Positions 26,869-35,342 of a stretch of 64,000 bases of DNA are shown in pieces. This DNA comes from Candidatus Gastranaerophilales bacterium (GTDB lineage Bacteria > Cyanobacteriota > Vampirovibrionia > Gastranaerophilales > Gastranaerophilaceae). The stretch lies in the NCBI GenBank assembly GCA_944325885.1, contig CALVBT010000009.1, positions 1 to 64,000 on the forward strand. The letters run 5' to 3'. Numbering within the stretch: the stretch's first letter is position 1; the number at the start of each line of letters is the position of its first letter. The notes under the pieces were generated by a model, which worked only from the letters and a program-made list of their open reading frames with translations, was not told the origin of the DNA and searched no databases. A program made the position numbers and the translations under genes.

Positions 26869-27997
26869 TTACCTTCTCCCTTTTGTGAAATTTATTATAA
26901 TGGCTGGATGATTCCAGATTAAGCTCTTTTTTTCTTATGGCATATTCCTCAAGAATTTCTGCAGCCGTTAAATTTAAGTCTTTATCTCTGTAATAAACGC
27001 CTGCACCTGTTTTCATCAGCCCGCAATCGTATTCATTCAATGGATTTAAAATAAAATTTTTATTATGCGTTGCGATTGTGCCGCAGCATCTTCCTTCTTT
27101 ATCAAATAACTTTCCGGCATAAAATCCTGCGTCTATCATGGCATGGCGCACAGCCGCAGAATTTGAGTAGGTTAAAAGAATAGTATCATCATTAGAAAGT
27201 GAATTTAAACGTTTAAAAAAATCGTAAGACCAGAGTGTGGGTAATTTTGTCGGGGTAAACGCATCCAAAAATATAATATCGTAAGGCCCGTTTAGTGATT
27301 TTATAGACTTTCTTGCATCCTCATAATATGAGTTAAATATAATTTTGTTTATTTTAAGGGGTTTGAGGTGCTTTTTATTGCGTGGCGATATACAATGATA
27401 ATATATATTATGTAAAAAGCGATTATTTGATTCAAGGGGGTTATAACTATAGGTAAGGTGTTTAAATTTTTTGATTAAACGCCTGTAAAACGGTGCTATA
27501 AATTTCCTGTATTGAGGATGTGTAATGATGTATTTTATAAAATCAGATGAGCTATGTATTTCGTCTGCTAAAGCCCTCAATAGAATAAATGATATCTCAG
27601 GATATTTATCTTCATAGCCGTCTTTGATAAAAGGGGAAATCAATACAAGTTTTTTGTTATACTCCAGAGCATCTATTGTAATTTGTCCGTTATAATTTGT
27701 TGTTATTATTTTTTTTAAAAAAGCTTTTGTGTTGTATCCGATGCCATAGCAAATATCCAGAACTTTTATATTATTTTTATTGATAAAATTATTTTCAAAA
27801 TTTAAAGGCAGTACAAACTTTTCTTCTGCTTCCGTTTTTGCACCATATATTGAGTGATACACATCTTCTACACCTGTATTGTACAATCCCGTTGAACCAT
27901 CCCGGGTAAACTGGAATCTTACTTCGTTCTCAAATGAACTGAAGCAGTTAGGCGAGTCATCATATTCAGATGTTATATTTGAATCGTTTGCACACAT
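26855..27997 (-). CDS. MnmD-like tRNA 5-aminomethyluridine methyltransferase
   Basis: 380 aa. Features of the MnmC N-terminal (DUF752, Methyltransf_30) family: opening TRDGSTGLYN, SAM motif VLDICYGIGYNTKAFL near residue 80, and the hallmark DAFTPTKLPTLWS followed by TYSNSAAVRHAMIDAGF. The family adds the terminal methyl of mnm5U at tRNA position 34. It is longer than usual stand-alone MnmD because of a basic insertion (about residues 160-215). The next gene is an FAD oxidoreductase overlapping by 14 bases, echoing the methyltransferase-then-oxidoreductase order of bifunctional MnmC. Confidence 0.85.
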   Translation of the reverse strand: MCANDSNITSEYDDSPNCFSSFENEVRFQFTRDGSTGLYNTGVEDVYHSIYGAKTEAEEKFVLPLNFENNFINKNNIKVLDICYGIGYNTKAFLKKIITTNYNGQITIDALEYNKKLVLISPFIKDGYEDKYPEISFILLRALADEIHSSSDFIKYIITHPQYRKFIAPFYRRLIKKFKHLTYSYNPLESNNRFLHNIYYHCISPRNKKHLKPLKINKIIFNSYYEDARKSIKSLNGPYDIIFLDAFTPTKLPTLWSYDFFKRLNSLSNDDTILLTYSNSAAVRHAMIDAGFYAGKLFDKEGRCCGTIATHNKNFILNPLNEYDCGLMKTGAGVYYRDKDLNLTAAEILEEYAIRKKELNLESSSHYNKFHKREKVNAKI

Positions 27998-28065
27998 ATA
28001 TTTATTATATTAATTTTGTGATTATAAAGAAAATTGTTAAGACAATATTTATCACTATATAACTA

Positions 28066-28170
28066 TACGATATATTACGATAATATTTAAATCTATTTAA
28101 AGATATTATCAATATATTACGATTAGATATTTATATTTTTGTTTTAAAATATTATCGATATATATCGAAC
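28066..28170. repeat. cluster of related AT-rich inverted repeats containing ATTACGAT / TATCGATA
   Basis: Within the 302-base gap between divergent genes: ATATTACGATAATAT (28072-28086), ATATTATCAATATATTACGATTAGATAT (28103-28130) and AATATTATCGATATATATCGA (28148-28168). The first CGATAATATTT is the inverse of the last AAATATTATCG. These could be binding sites for a regulator, perhaps the response regulator encoded next. Nothing else is apparent in the gap. Confidence 0.45.
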
Positions 28171-28299
28171 AGTTATAATTAAATATTAAATTTTTAATTT
28201 AAAAAATTATGTTACTCACTTTTTTTTCATGGCGATGTAGATTCAGAGTGCTTAAATTATATTTTAATTAGAAAAATTCGAGTGAGAGAGGAATTTGTT

Positions 28300-28962
28300 A
28301 TGAAATCAATATCAATTCTTATGGTAGAAGACCATAAGCTATTGCGAGTTGGACTCAGATCCTTATTTAATGAAACCTCCGACCTTAAGGTTATTGCTGA
28401 AGCTGAAACAGGAAAAGACGCAGTTGAAAAGGCTAAGATAATGAAGCCTGATATAGTGCTTATGGACATAGGCCTACCGGATATTTCAGGCATAGAAGCC
28501 ACAAAACGCATATTAAATGACAATGTAGAACAAAAAATAATGATGCTGACCTCTCATGTAAACGAAAAAGAGGTCATGGATTCGCTCAGCGCAGGCGCTT
28601 ACGCCTATGTACTAAAGGATATAAACACTGAATTGCTCACTATGGTTATAAAATCCGTAAAAGACGGTGCAATATGGCTTGATCCAAAGGTTGTACCCCT
28701 AATTAGAGATAAATCTAGCTGTTTTATACCCCCAAAACAGAACTCCAGAGCGGCTTTTAGAGCGCAGCACGGGAATTTAACGGAAAGAGAATATGAAGTG
28801 CTAAAGCTTGTTGTAGAAGGGCAGTCAAATGCCGAAATAGCCAGCACTCTTACGATTAGCGAGCATACGGCAAAGGCTCATGTATGCAATATAATACAAA
28901 AACTGGTAGTTGATGACAGAACACAGGCAGCTGTAAAAGCTATCAAAGAGGGGTTAGTCTGA
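28300..28962 (+). CDS. NarL/FixJ-family response regulator, orphan
   Basis: 220 aa. Receiver domain (1-120) with acidic pocket Glu10/Asp11, phospho-acceptor Asp56 in LMDIGLPD, and Lys106 in YVLKD; then a LuxR-type helix-turn-helix (about 155-220: LTEREYEVLKLVVEGQSNAEIA, ISEHTAKAHVCNI). A sensor kinase should phosphorylate it; none is nearby. The frame extends to GTG 28282, but GAGAGAGGA before ATG 28300 falls inside that extension and marks the ATG as start. Its 3' end overlaps etfA convergently. Confidence 0.93.
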   Translation: MKSISILMVEDHKLLRVGLRSLFNETSDLKVIAEAETGKDAVEKAKIMKPDIVLMDIGLPDISGIEATKRILNDNVEQKIMMLTSHVNEKEVMDSLSAGAYAYVLKDINTELLTMVIKSVKDGAIWLDPKVVPLIRDKSSCFIPPKQNSRAAFRAQHGNLTEREYEVLKLVVEGQSNAEIASTLTISEHTAKAHVCNIIQKLVVDDRTQAAVKAIKEGLV

Positions 28963-29928
28963 CAATTTGCCAATCAATGTGTGCAGAAGGCTCACAGCAT
29001 CGCACTCAATGGCTATGTCTGCGCCGGACATTATCGGCGCATCTTTATTTATATTTATTGCTACTATTTTATCGGCATTTGTAATACCTGTCATGTGCTG
29101 CATTGCACCTGAAATACCAAAGGCAATATACAATTTTGGCGAAACAGAGTTCCCGGTTTGTCCTACCTGTATGCTTTGCTCTGCCCAGCCTTGCTCAACG
29201 GCAGCACGTGAGGCAGCAGGCTTTGCACCGAGCAAATCAGCAAGTTTGTAAATCAAATTAAAATTTTCTTTGTTTTGTATGCCAAGCCCGCCTGCAACAA
29301 TAATTTCAGAGCATGTCCAATCCTCTGCCGCAGGTTTGTTTTCGGAATACAATACCTCAAGCAAGCTGCATAATCCGTCAAAAGAGAGCGAAAAGTATTC
29401 AATTTCCGTTTCGTTATTGCAACTTTGCTGTAAATACTTAAAAGCTCCGGGTCTTACTGTAGCAAAATTAGGTTTTGTTTTGGAAACAATTGTTGCCATC
29501 AATTGTCCGCCATAAGTCGGTCTTGTCGCCAGCAGATTTCCATTTTCGTCAACCTCAAGACCTGTACAATCCGCAGTAAGACCTATATCCTGTTTTGATG
29601 CAAGCCTTGGTGCAATATCTCTGCCGTCAGAAGTTGCGCCCATTAGCAGCACATCATATTGATTATTTTCAAGAAATACAGACAGAGCATTTGCATAGAC
29701 CTTAGCATTTGTCATATCAAGAAGGTTATCTTTTATAATATACAGCTTATTTAACCCGAGTTGCTTCAAATCAAATAAAGCGGAATCTATTGATTGTTCA
29801 TCACCCAGAACAATGCCGTCTATGCTGCTTTGCAAAAAATTCTGCTTAGCATGAGATATAATCTCTTTTGACACTCTGGCAACAACGCCGTTATTAACTT
29901 CTATGTATATAAGAACTCTGTTATTCAT
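28954..29928 (-). CDS. etfA: electron transfer flavoprotein alpha subunit
   Basis: 324 aa. The C-terminal FAD domain is intact: EIIVAGGLGIQNKENF, GAKPAASRAAVEQGW, VGQTGNSVSPKLYIAFGISGAMQHMTGI and INKDAPIM. With EtfB it carries electrons between flavin dehydrogenases and a further acceptor. It overlaps etfB by 8 bases and is the last gene of a nadB-nadC-etfB-etfA operon. No acyl-CoA dehydrogenase or ETF-quinone oxidoreductase gene is adjacent. Confidence 0.97.
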   Translation of the reverse strand: MNNRVLIYIEVNNGVVARVSKEIISHAKQNFLQSSIDGIVLGDEQSIDSALFDLKQLGLNKLYIIKDNLLDMTNAKVYANALSVFLENNQYDVLLMGATSDGRDIAPRLASKQDIGLTADCTGLEVDENGNLLATRPTYGGQLMATIVSKTKPNFATVRPGAFKYLQQSCNNETEIEYFSLSFDGLCSLLEVLYSENKPAAEDWTCSEIIVAGGLGIQNKENFNLIYKLADLLGAKPAASRAAVEQGWAEQSIQVGQTGNSVSPKLYIAFGISGAMQHMTGITNADKIVAININKDAPIMSGADIAIECDAVSLLHTLIGKLSD

Positions 29929-30721
29929 CAGCTGTCCTGCATTTATTTACTTCGTTTACAATAAAATCCGCAATATTTTGCACAGATTCATTTTCTATTC
30001 TAATTGATTCTCTGTTATTTAAAGGCCTAAATGCCTTTCTCACCTGCGTTGGTGAACCTTTAATCCCGATACTGTCAGTATCAGCCTTAATATCATCGGC
30101 ATTTAGTACAGTAATTGTTTTGTTCTGTGCTTTTATGTACCCGTTAATATCAGGAATTATATCAATATCTCTCTGAGAAAACGCCATCAAAAACGGATAT
30201 GAGGCTTTTATTTCCTGTTTATAATCATTTGTATCTTTTATGCACACTGAAAAATCATTATTTGCTTCTTTTATTGCAATAACATTGGTAATTTGTTCTA
30301 TATTCAGCTTTTGAGCCATACTCGAAGGAGTTTGTGCAGTGTCACCGTCAACAGCCTGTTGTCCGCAGATAATCAAATCAAAGTCAGGTACAAAGGTTTT
30401 TATATACTGGGATAAGCAATAAGCTGTAGCCAGTGTGTCAGAGCCTGAAAATCTCTTGTCAGAGAGCAAAACAGCATCATCACATCCCATTGCTACTGCG
30501 GTTTTTAATGCATCGATAGCCTGATTTGGCCCCATAGTTACAACGGTAATTTCTGAGTCAGGTATAAGGTATTTAAAGTTTTTTGCTAATTGTATTGCAC
30601 CAATATCATAAGGATTGATAACTGAATCAAGCCCTTCACGCTGAATTGTATTGTGTTCAGTCCATTTAATATCGTTTGTATCAGGAACCTGTTTTATGCA
30701 GACTACAATTTTAAATGTCAT
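29921..30721 (-). CDS. etfB: electron transfer flavoprotein beta subunit
   Basis: 266 aa. Typical opening VVCIKQVPDTNDIKWTE, then VINPYDIGAIQLAKN, VVTMGPNQAIDALKTAVAMGCDDAVLL and the nucleotide-binding IICGQQAVDGDTAQTPSSMAQKL. Binds AMP or, in bifurcating forms, a second FAD. Its ATG overlaps the nadC stop and its end overlaps etfA, so all are translated from one message. Whether it is a bifurcating type cannot be told by eye. Confidence 0.97.
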   Translation of the reverse strand: MTFKIVVCIKQVPDTNDIKWTEHNTIQREGLDSVINPYDIGAIQLAKNFKYLIPDSEITVVTMGPNQAIDALKTAVAMGCDDAVLLSDKRFSGSDTLATAYCLSQYIKTFVPDFDLIICGQQAVDGDTAQTPSSMAQKLNIEQITNVIAIKEANNDFSVCIKDTNDYKQEIKASYPFLMAFSQRDIDIIPDINGYIKAQNKTITVLNADDIKADTDSIGIKGSPTQVRKAFRPLNNRESIRIENESVQNIADFIVNEVNKCRTADE

Positions 30722-31566
30722 TAAGCAATGTCCAATCCTAAATCTATCACTTTTGCACGTGCCACTATTGCGCTTGTTGATATTACATCAACACCTGTAG
30801 AGGCAATTTCATTTATTGTGTTTATTGTAACATTTCCGCTTGCTTCTACAATAGCTCTATGGTCGATAAAATCTACGCATTTTTTCATTTCAGGTACTGG
30901 CATGTTGTCGAGCATGATAATATCACATCCGCAGCCGACAGCTTCTTTTACCTGTTCAAAGGTGTCGCATTCGACTTCAATTTTGTGAGCATGGGACAGA
31001 TTTTTTTTGATTTGTTCTACTGCATTTGTTAAGGAGCCGGCATGCTTTATATGATTGTCTTTAATCATTGCACAATCACACAGATTAAATCTGTGAAGTC
31101 TTGCGCCACCTGTCATGACAGCATATTTTTCAAACATTCTAAACCCCGGTGTATTTTTTCTTGTATCTGTAACTGATGCACAATAGGGTTTTATAGCTTC
31201 TTGATACTTTCTTGTTTCAGTAGCAATGCCGCTCATTCTTTGCATATAGTTCAAGGCAGTGCGCTCGCCTGTCAAAACAGCTCTTGCAGGGCCTTCAATC
31301 CTTGCAATTGTAGTGCCTTTTGCTACAAATTCGCCGTCTTTATGATTAACAGTAACAATAACTTTATCCGAAAGTATTCTATAAACAGCCATTAATACGT
31401 CTATACCGCATACAACAGTGTCTTCTCTTGTATTCAATAAAGCTGTAATTTTGTCGTCTTCGTTATACAAAAAGTCCGTAGTTATGTCGCCGAATCCAAT
31501 GTCTTCCTTTAATGAATTTTTTACATGCTCTTCAATCAAAAAGTCATGCAGTAATTTTTGTCCCAT
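30721..31566 (-). CDS. nadC: quinolinate phosphoribosyltransferase
   Basis: 281 aa. Converts quinolinate and PRPP to nicotinate mononucleotide. Motifs: EDIGFGDITTDFLY, LNYMQRMSGIATETRKY, TRKNTPGFRMFEKYAVMTGGARLHRFNL, IMLDNMP and VEASGNVTINTINEIASTGVDVIS. A GTG 15 bases further upstream (31581) is in frame, but TGAGGA lies inside it 8 bases before ATG 31566, so I take the ATG. It overlaps the end of nadB, giving a nadB-nadC pair. Confidence 0.96.
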   Translation of the reverse strand: MGQKLLHDFLIEEHVKNSLKEDIGFGDITTDFLYNEDDKITALLNTREDTVVCGIDVLMAVYRILSDKVIVTVNHKDGEFVAKGTTIARIEGPARAVLTGERTALNYMQRMSGIATETRKYQEAIKPYCASVTDTRKNTPGFRMFEKYAVMTGGARLHRFNLCDCAMIKDNHIKHAGSLTNAVEQIKKNLSHAHKIEVECDTFEQVKEAVGCGCDIIMLDNMPVPEMKKCVDFIDHRAIVEASGNVTINTINEIASTGVDVISTSAIVARAKVIDLGLDIA

Positions 31567-33184
31567 TTGTGTTATCCTCACTGGCTGAAAAACTGTTTTG
31601 ATGTATGCTGCAGCTTACATTTTTGCTGTCAGCTCTAAAATGTGCGCCTATAGATTCTTTTCTTGCCAGTGCTGCATTAATTATTGCTTTTGCAACATAA
31701 AGCATGTTTCTTAATTCATATTCTTTTAGTGATGAACATTTTGACTTGTCTTTGAACATAGAAAAGATGGTGTCAATTTGTATCATTGCAGTGTTTAATG
31801 ACATTTCAGTCCTGATAATGCCTACATTTTCCCACATAATATCTTTTAATTTTTGGGTAAGTTCATCTATATCATAGCTGTCATCATCACTGTCATTTTC
31901 TTCCGAATACTGCTTTATTGTTTTCATTACAGCTTCATCAATAATTTCTGATGTCTGTAAATTCTTTTGAGAAATAGTATTAACCATCTCATAAGCAGAA
32001 ACAACACATTCCAAAAGCGAGTTGCTGGCAAGTCTGTTTGCACCATGCAAAGATGTGCATGCTACTTCGCCTATTGCGTATAAATTTTCTATAGAAGTTT
32101 TTCCGTTTACTTCTGTCTTTATCCCGCCCATACAGTAGTGTGCAGCCGGTGATACAGGAATATAGTCTTTTGTTACGTCAATACCGTTGTCCATGCAGCT
32201 TTTATAAATATTCGGGAATCTGTGCTTGAATTTTTCTATATTGATTAATGTTGCATCAAGATAAACCTTATTGCCTTTAGAAAGCTGGTCATATATTTCT
32301 CTTGCAACAACATCTCTCGGTGCAAGGTCTTTTTGAGGGTGATTTTCCATAAAATATTCACCCTTATCATTTATAAGTTTTGCACCTTCGCCTCTTACTG
32401 ATTCTGATATAAGGAATCTTGAGTCGTCATTTTCAATAGACAGAGCTGTCGGATGGAACTGAATAAATTCCATGTCTTTAATTTGTGCATTTGTTCTTAT
32501 TCCGAGTGCCAGACCGTCACCGGTTGTGACAGACGGATTTGTTGTATATTTGTAAACCTGACCTGTGCCGCCTGTAGCAAGAACAGTGACAGGTGCATAT
32601 ACAGTTTCATATTCTTGTGTAATTTCGTTGTAAGAAATAATCCCTCTGCATTTATTTTTAGAGTCTACAAGCAAGTCTATGGCAAGAGTTTGCTCGTACA
32701 TTGTCAGATTTGAAGATACATTCGGGTCATTTTTGACCTTGTCAACAAGGGCCTTTTCTATACCGTAACCTGTGGCGTCGCCGCCTACATGCAATATTCT
32801 TCTTACGCTGTGTGCGCCTTCCAGAGTAAAGTTCAGCTTATTTTGTTCATTTCTGTCAAAGTTTACGCCGTATTTCATTAAATCTTTGATAGCATACTGG
32901 CTGTTTTCGGAAATAAACTTAACAACATTAAAGTCACACAGACCGCAGCCGGCTTTGATAGTATCAGAAACATGCAGACTGATTGAATCAGGCTTGTTTT
33001 CAGGCAAAACTCCTACTATCCCGCCTTGTGCGTACCGTGAATTACATTCAGCAAGCTGTGATTTTGTAATCAGTAAAATTCCGTCAGGAAGTTTCATTGT
33101 TTCTGATAATTTTATTGCGGCATACAAACCTGCGATACCGCTCCCTACAATAATTACTGAATATGTTGAATGTTTCATCGGCAT
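31544..33184 (-). CDS. nadB: L-aspartate oxidase
   Basis: 546 aa. Oxidises aspartate to iminoaspartate for quinolinate synthesis; an FAD enzyme of the succinate dehydrogenase/fumarate reductase family. FAD motif IIVGSGIAGLYAAIKLSE, SRYAQGGIVGVLPE, catalytic region FIQFHPTAL, SESVRGEGAKLIN, PRDVVAREI, PAAHYCMGGIKT and GANRLASNSLLE are present. The C-terminus is helical with the usual NTAMIQID region. ACGAGGTAAC precedes the ATG. First gene of the operon; nadA is not in the window. In an anaerobe its FADH2 needs a non-oxygen acceptor, making the downstream etfBA notable. Confidence 0.96.
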   Translation of the reverse strand: MPMKHSTYSVIIVGSGIAGLYAAIKLSETMKLPDGILLITKSQLAECNSRYAQGGIVGVLPENKPDSISLHVSDTIKAGCGLCDFNVVKFISENSQYAIKDLMKYGVNFDRNEQNKLNFTLEGAHSVRRILHVGGDATGYGIEKALVDKVKNDPNVSSNLTMYEQTLAIDLLVDSKNKCRGIISYNEITQEYETVYAPVTVLATGGTGQVYKYTTNPSVTTGDGLALGIRTNAQIKDMEFIQFHPTALSIENDDSRFLISESVRGEGAKLINDKGEYFMENHPQKDLAPRDVVAREIYDQLSKGNKVYLDATLINIEKFKHRFPNIYKSCMDNGIDVTKDYIPVSPAAHYCMGGIKTEVNGKTSIENLYAIGEVACTSLHGANRLASNSLLECVVSAYEMVNTISQKNLQTSEIIDEAVMKTIKQYSEENDSDDDSYDIDELTQKLKDIMWENVGIIRTEMSLNTAMIQIDTIFSMFKDKSKCSSLKEYELRNMLYVAKAIINAALARKESIGAHFRADSKNVSCSIHQNSFSASEDNTNGTKITA

Positions 33185-33260
33185 GTTACCTCGTCAAATA
33201 AATTTTAATACAAAAACAGTTTTTTTACTACTGTCTACGCAGATTATGTAAAGTTTAGGA

Positions 33261-33296
33261 TAACTTTTGATTAACCTATTGTTAACTTTTGTTAAT
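33261..33296. promoter_or_regulatory. direct repeats upstream of nadB (candidate operator)
   Basis: TAACTTTTGATTAA (33261-33274) and TAACTTTTGTTAAT (33283-33296), 22 bases apart, also forming an inverted TTAAC-N5-GTTAA (33271-33285). Located in the 201-base gap between divergent nadB and the 33386 gene. No regulator is assigned. Confidence 0.35.
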
Positions 33297-33385
33297 AATA
33301 GCTCTTTCAGGTAACAAATTTTTTTGTATTCGGTTATTAAGCAAATATAATCAAGATAAACTATCTACAGTTTAACGGAGGAAAA

Positions 33386-33616
33386 ATGATAAACCAACCT
33401 ACAAACTATTTGCCTGTTCAACAAGCAGCAGTGCAGCAACAAATTCAGCAGAATCAGGCTTCTGTCATGCCGCTGCCGCCAAAAGGACCGGAATACAACG
33501 CAATAAAAATTGATATACAAAAGCCGCAAGTTGGTACAGCTGATCCTATATACAGCATGCCATATACACCTATTTATTCATATCCTCCGGCACAAGAACA
33601 GCAGGCTAATCAATAG
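33386..33616 (+). CDS. short Pro/Gln-rich protein with PEYNAIKI box
   Basis: 76 aa. Low-complexity Gln/Pro N-terminus, then PEYNAIKIDIQKPQV and a Pro/Tyr-rich tail (SMPYTPIYSYPP). The same box and YxYPxxPIYxYP pattern recurs in the larger protein encoded next (33784). Also like that gene it begins MI(N)QxP(A/T)NY. CGGAGGAAAA lies before the ATG and it has its own terminator. Function unknown; the shared box looks like a short linear motif or docking peptide. Confidence 0.75.
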   Translation: MINQPTNYLPVQQAAVQQQIQQNQASVMPLPPKGPEYNAIKIDIQKPQVGTADPIYSMPYTPIYSYPPAQEQQANQ

Positions 33617-33623
33617 TTATATT

Positions 33624-33660
33624 AAAAAGCAACCGTTTACAATGGAAGGTTGCTTTTTTT
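33624..33660 (+). terminator. terminator of the 33386 gene
   Basis: AAAAGCAACC / GGTTGCTTTT stem with a 13-base loop and a T7 tract. Confidence 0.9.
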
Positions 33661-33783
33661 AACCTGTGAACAGTTTTAAAAGAAATGTTACAAATTATTA
33701 AATAAAAATGATAAAATAGCAATTTTCAATCTTGAGTTTTATTTAATAAGTATCAAAAAGAAAAGATTGACAAGGGGAAAAAC

Positions 33784-34869
33784 ATGATACAAGCACCAGC
33801 AAATTACACAGTTCCAATGCAAGCTCCGCAGTATTATTCAGCTGCACCGGCTGCTCCGGAATACAATGCTATCAAAATTAATATTGTGGATCCAAAAGTA
33901 AACGCTCCGGGCGCTCAACAACCTCAATCCGTTTACGGTTATCCGCAAGCACCAATATACAACTATCCGCAAACAAACCAGATTCCTGCTTACTACCCAC
34001 AGGTAGTTCAACAGCAAGGTCAGGTAGTTGTACCTCAACCGCAACAGGCACCTGTTCAACCGGCTCCTGTATCAGTTCCAGCTCCTCAAGTAATAAATCA
34101 ACAAACAGTTAATCAGGTTCCGCCGTCAGTAATCCAACCGGAACAACCTGCACAAACAGCTCAACCTGCTCCTGCAGTAGCGGAACAGGCTCCTGTTGAA
34201 CAACCGGCACCTGTAGAAACTCAAACACAGGCTGCAGTTGATGTACCTGCATTCACTCAAAGAATTAAATCTGATGACCTAGCTGATGCAGGCAAAGCAA
34301 TAGAAGAAGTTGCTGATATTGCACAAACAAGACCGGCTCCGGAATTGCTTGATACAGACTTGATGGAAGCATTACTCGGTGTAATCGGCAAAGACAGCAG
34401 CACATTAGAAGGACCTACTGAAAAACAAAAAGAATTAAGACAACAGGTTCTCGAAGGCAAACAGCTTTCTGAAGCTGATATGGCAGAAGCTAATAAAATT
34501 ACACCTCTTGAAATGGCTGAAAGAAATAAACAATACGCTTTATTTACAACAGCAATTTTGCAAAACCAGTTAATAGATGAATTCAAGAAAACAAATAATA
34601 TGACTCCTGACATCAAAGACTTGCCGGGTATGGAACAAATAGTTTCTACTATTAAAGACAACCCGAACCCGATGTTGAGAGCCAGCGGGCTTGCAGCACT
34701 CGCATACAACGCAAGACCTGAATACAAACCTGTTATGAAAGAAATCTTTGAATTGTCTAAACAGGATGCAGATGAAAATGTACAAAAAGTAGCTGATGAA
34801 GGACTTGCAAAACTCGCTACTGTAATGGATGTTCCTTCTAATACAGCAGCTCCTGCTCAAGCAGCTTAA
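33784..34869 (+). CDS. Pro/Gln-rich protein with PEYNAIKI box and helical-repeat C-terminus
   Basis: 361 aa. Residues 1-60 repeat the 33386 protein pattern (PEYNAIKINIVDPKV, YGYPQAPIYNYPQ). Residues 60-155 are a Pro/Gln/Ala/Val-rich linker. Residues 160-355 are helical and end with paired helices of HEAT-like character (NPMLRASGLAALAYN, ENVQKVADEGLAKLATV). No signal peptide or membrane segment. AAGGGG lies before the ATG; a strong terminator follows. Possibly a scaffold or adaptor with an extended N-terminal arm; inference only. Confidence 0.8.
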   Translation: MIQAPANYTVPMQAPQYYSAAPAAPEYNAIKINIVDPKVNAPGAQQPQSVYGYPQAPIYNYPQTNQIPAYYPQVVQQQGQVVVPQPQQAPVQPAPVSVPAPQVINQQTVNQVPPSVIQPEQPAQTAQPAPAVAEQAPVEQPAPVETQTQAAVDVPAFTQRIKSDDLADAGKAIEEVADIAQTRPAPELLDTDLMEALLGVIGKDSSTLEGPTEKQKELRQQVLEGKQLSEADMAEANKITPLEMAERNKQYALFTTAILQNQLIDEFKKTNNMTPDIKDLPGMEQIVSTIKDNPNPMLRASGLAALAYNARPEYKPVMKEIFELSKQDADENVQKVADEGLAKLATVMDVPSNTAAPAQAA

Positions 34870-34892
34870 TCAACCATCAATCTTTTTAATAG

Positions 34893-34925
34893 AAAAAGCA
34901 GACTTTTTTAAGGTCTGCTTTTTTA
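34893..34925 (+). terminator. terminator of the 33784 gene
   Basis: AAAAAGCAGAC / GTCTGCTTTTT stem, TTTTTAAG loop, T-run. Confidence 0.9.
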
Positions 34926-34983
34926 TTATTTTAATATTTGTAAATTGCTAGACCAATATTTTAAATTCCTGTTTAATTAAAAT

Positions 34984-35328
34984 ATGTCTGAAGAAATTAG
35001 TAAAAAAGTAATAAATATTTTTAGCAAACATATTAAAAACAAACCTGTTGATTCGCCGGAAAAAGTCAAAACATTTGCGGGTTTTAGCTATGTACGTCTG
35101 GATAAAGACGTAAACGGATATCCTTTCAAAGCAGAAAAGCTTTTGAACTATGCAAAAGAGTGTCATTACCTCGTAAAGGTAATGAGAGAAAAAAACGGCG
35201 CACCTGCCCTGTACAGCTACAATGTGCCTAATGACAAACTGCTTGATTTTCTTCTTATGTTTAGAAATAATGAACTTAACGGAAGTATTATTGAAATAGA
35301 TAAATTTTTTCCAAAAAGTATAATCTAG
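34984..35328 (+). CDS. hypothetical protein upstream of radical SAM gene
   Basis: 114 aa, family not recognised. Charged, mixed alpha/beta, with no membrane segment, cysteine cluster or known motif. No Shine-Dalgarno is visible before the ATG (ATTAAAATATG), so it may be translated from a short or leaderless message. It ends 14 bases before the radical SAM gene and is probably co-transcribed with it and RNase E/G. Confidence 0.65.
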   Translation: MSEEISKKVINIFSKHIKNKPVDSPEKVKTFAGFSYVRLDKDVNGYPFKAEKLLNYAKECHYLVKVMREKNGAPALYSYNVPNDKLLDFLLMFRNNELNGSIIEIDKFFPKSII

Positions 35329-35342
35329 ATAAAGTGGAAATA

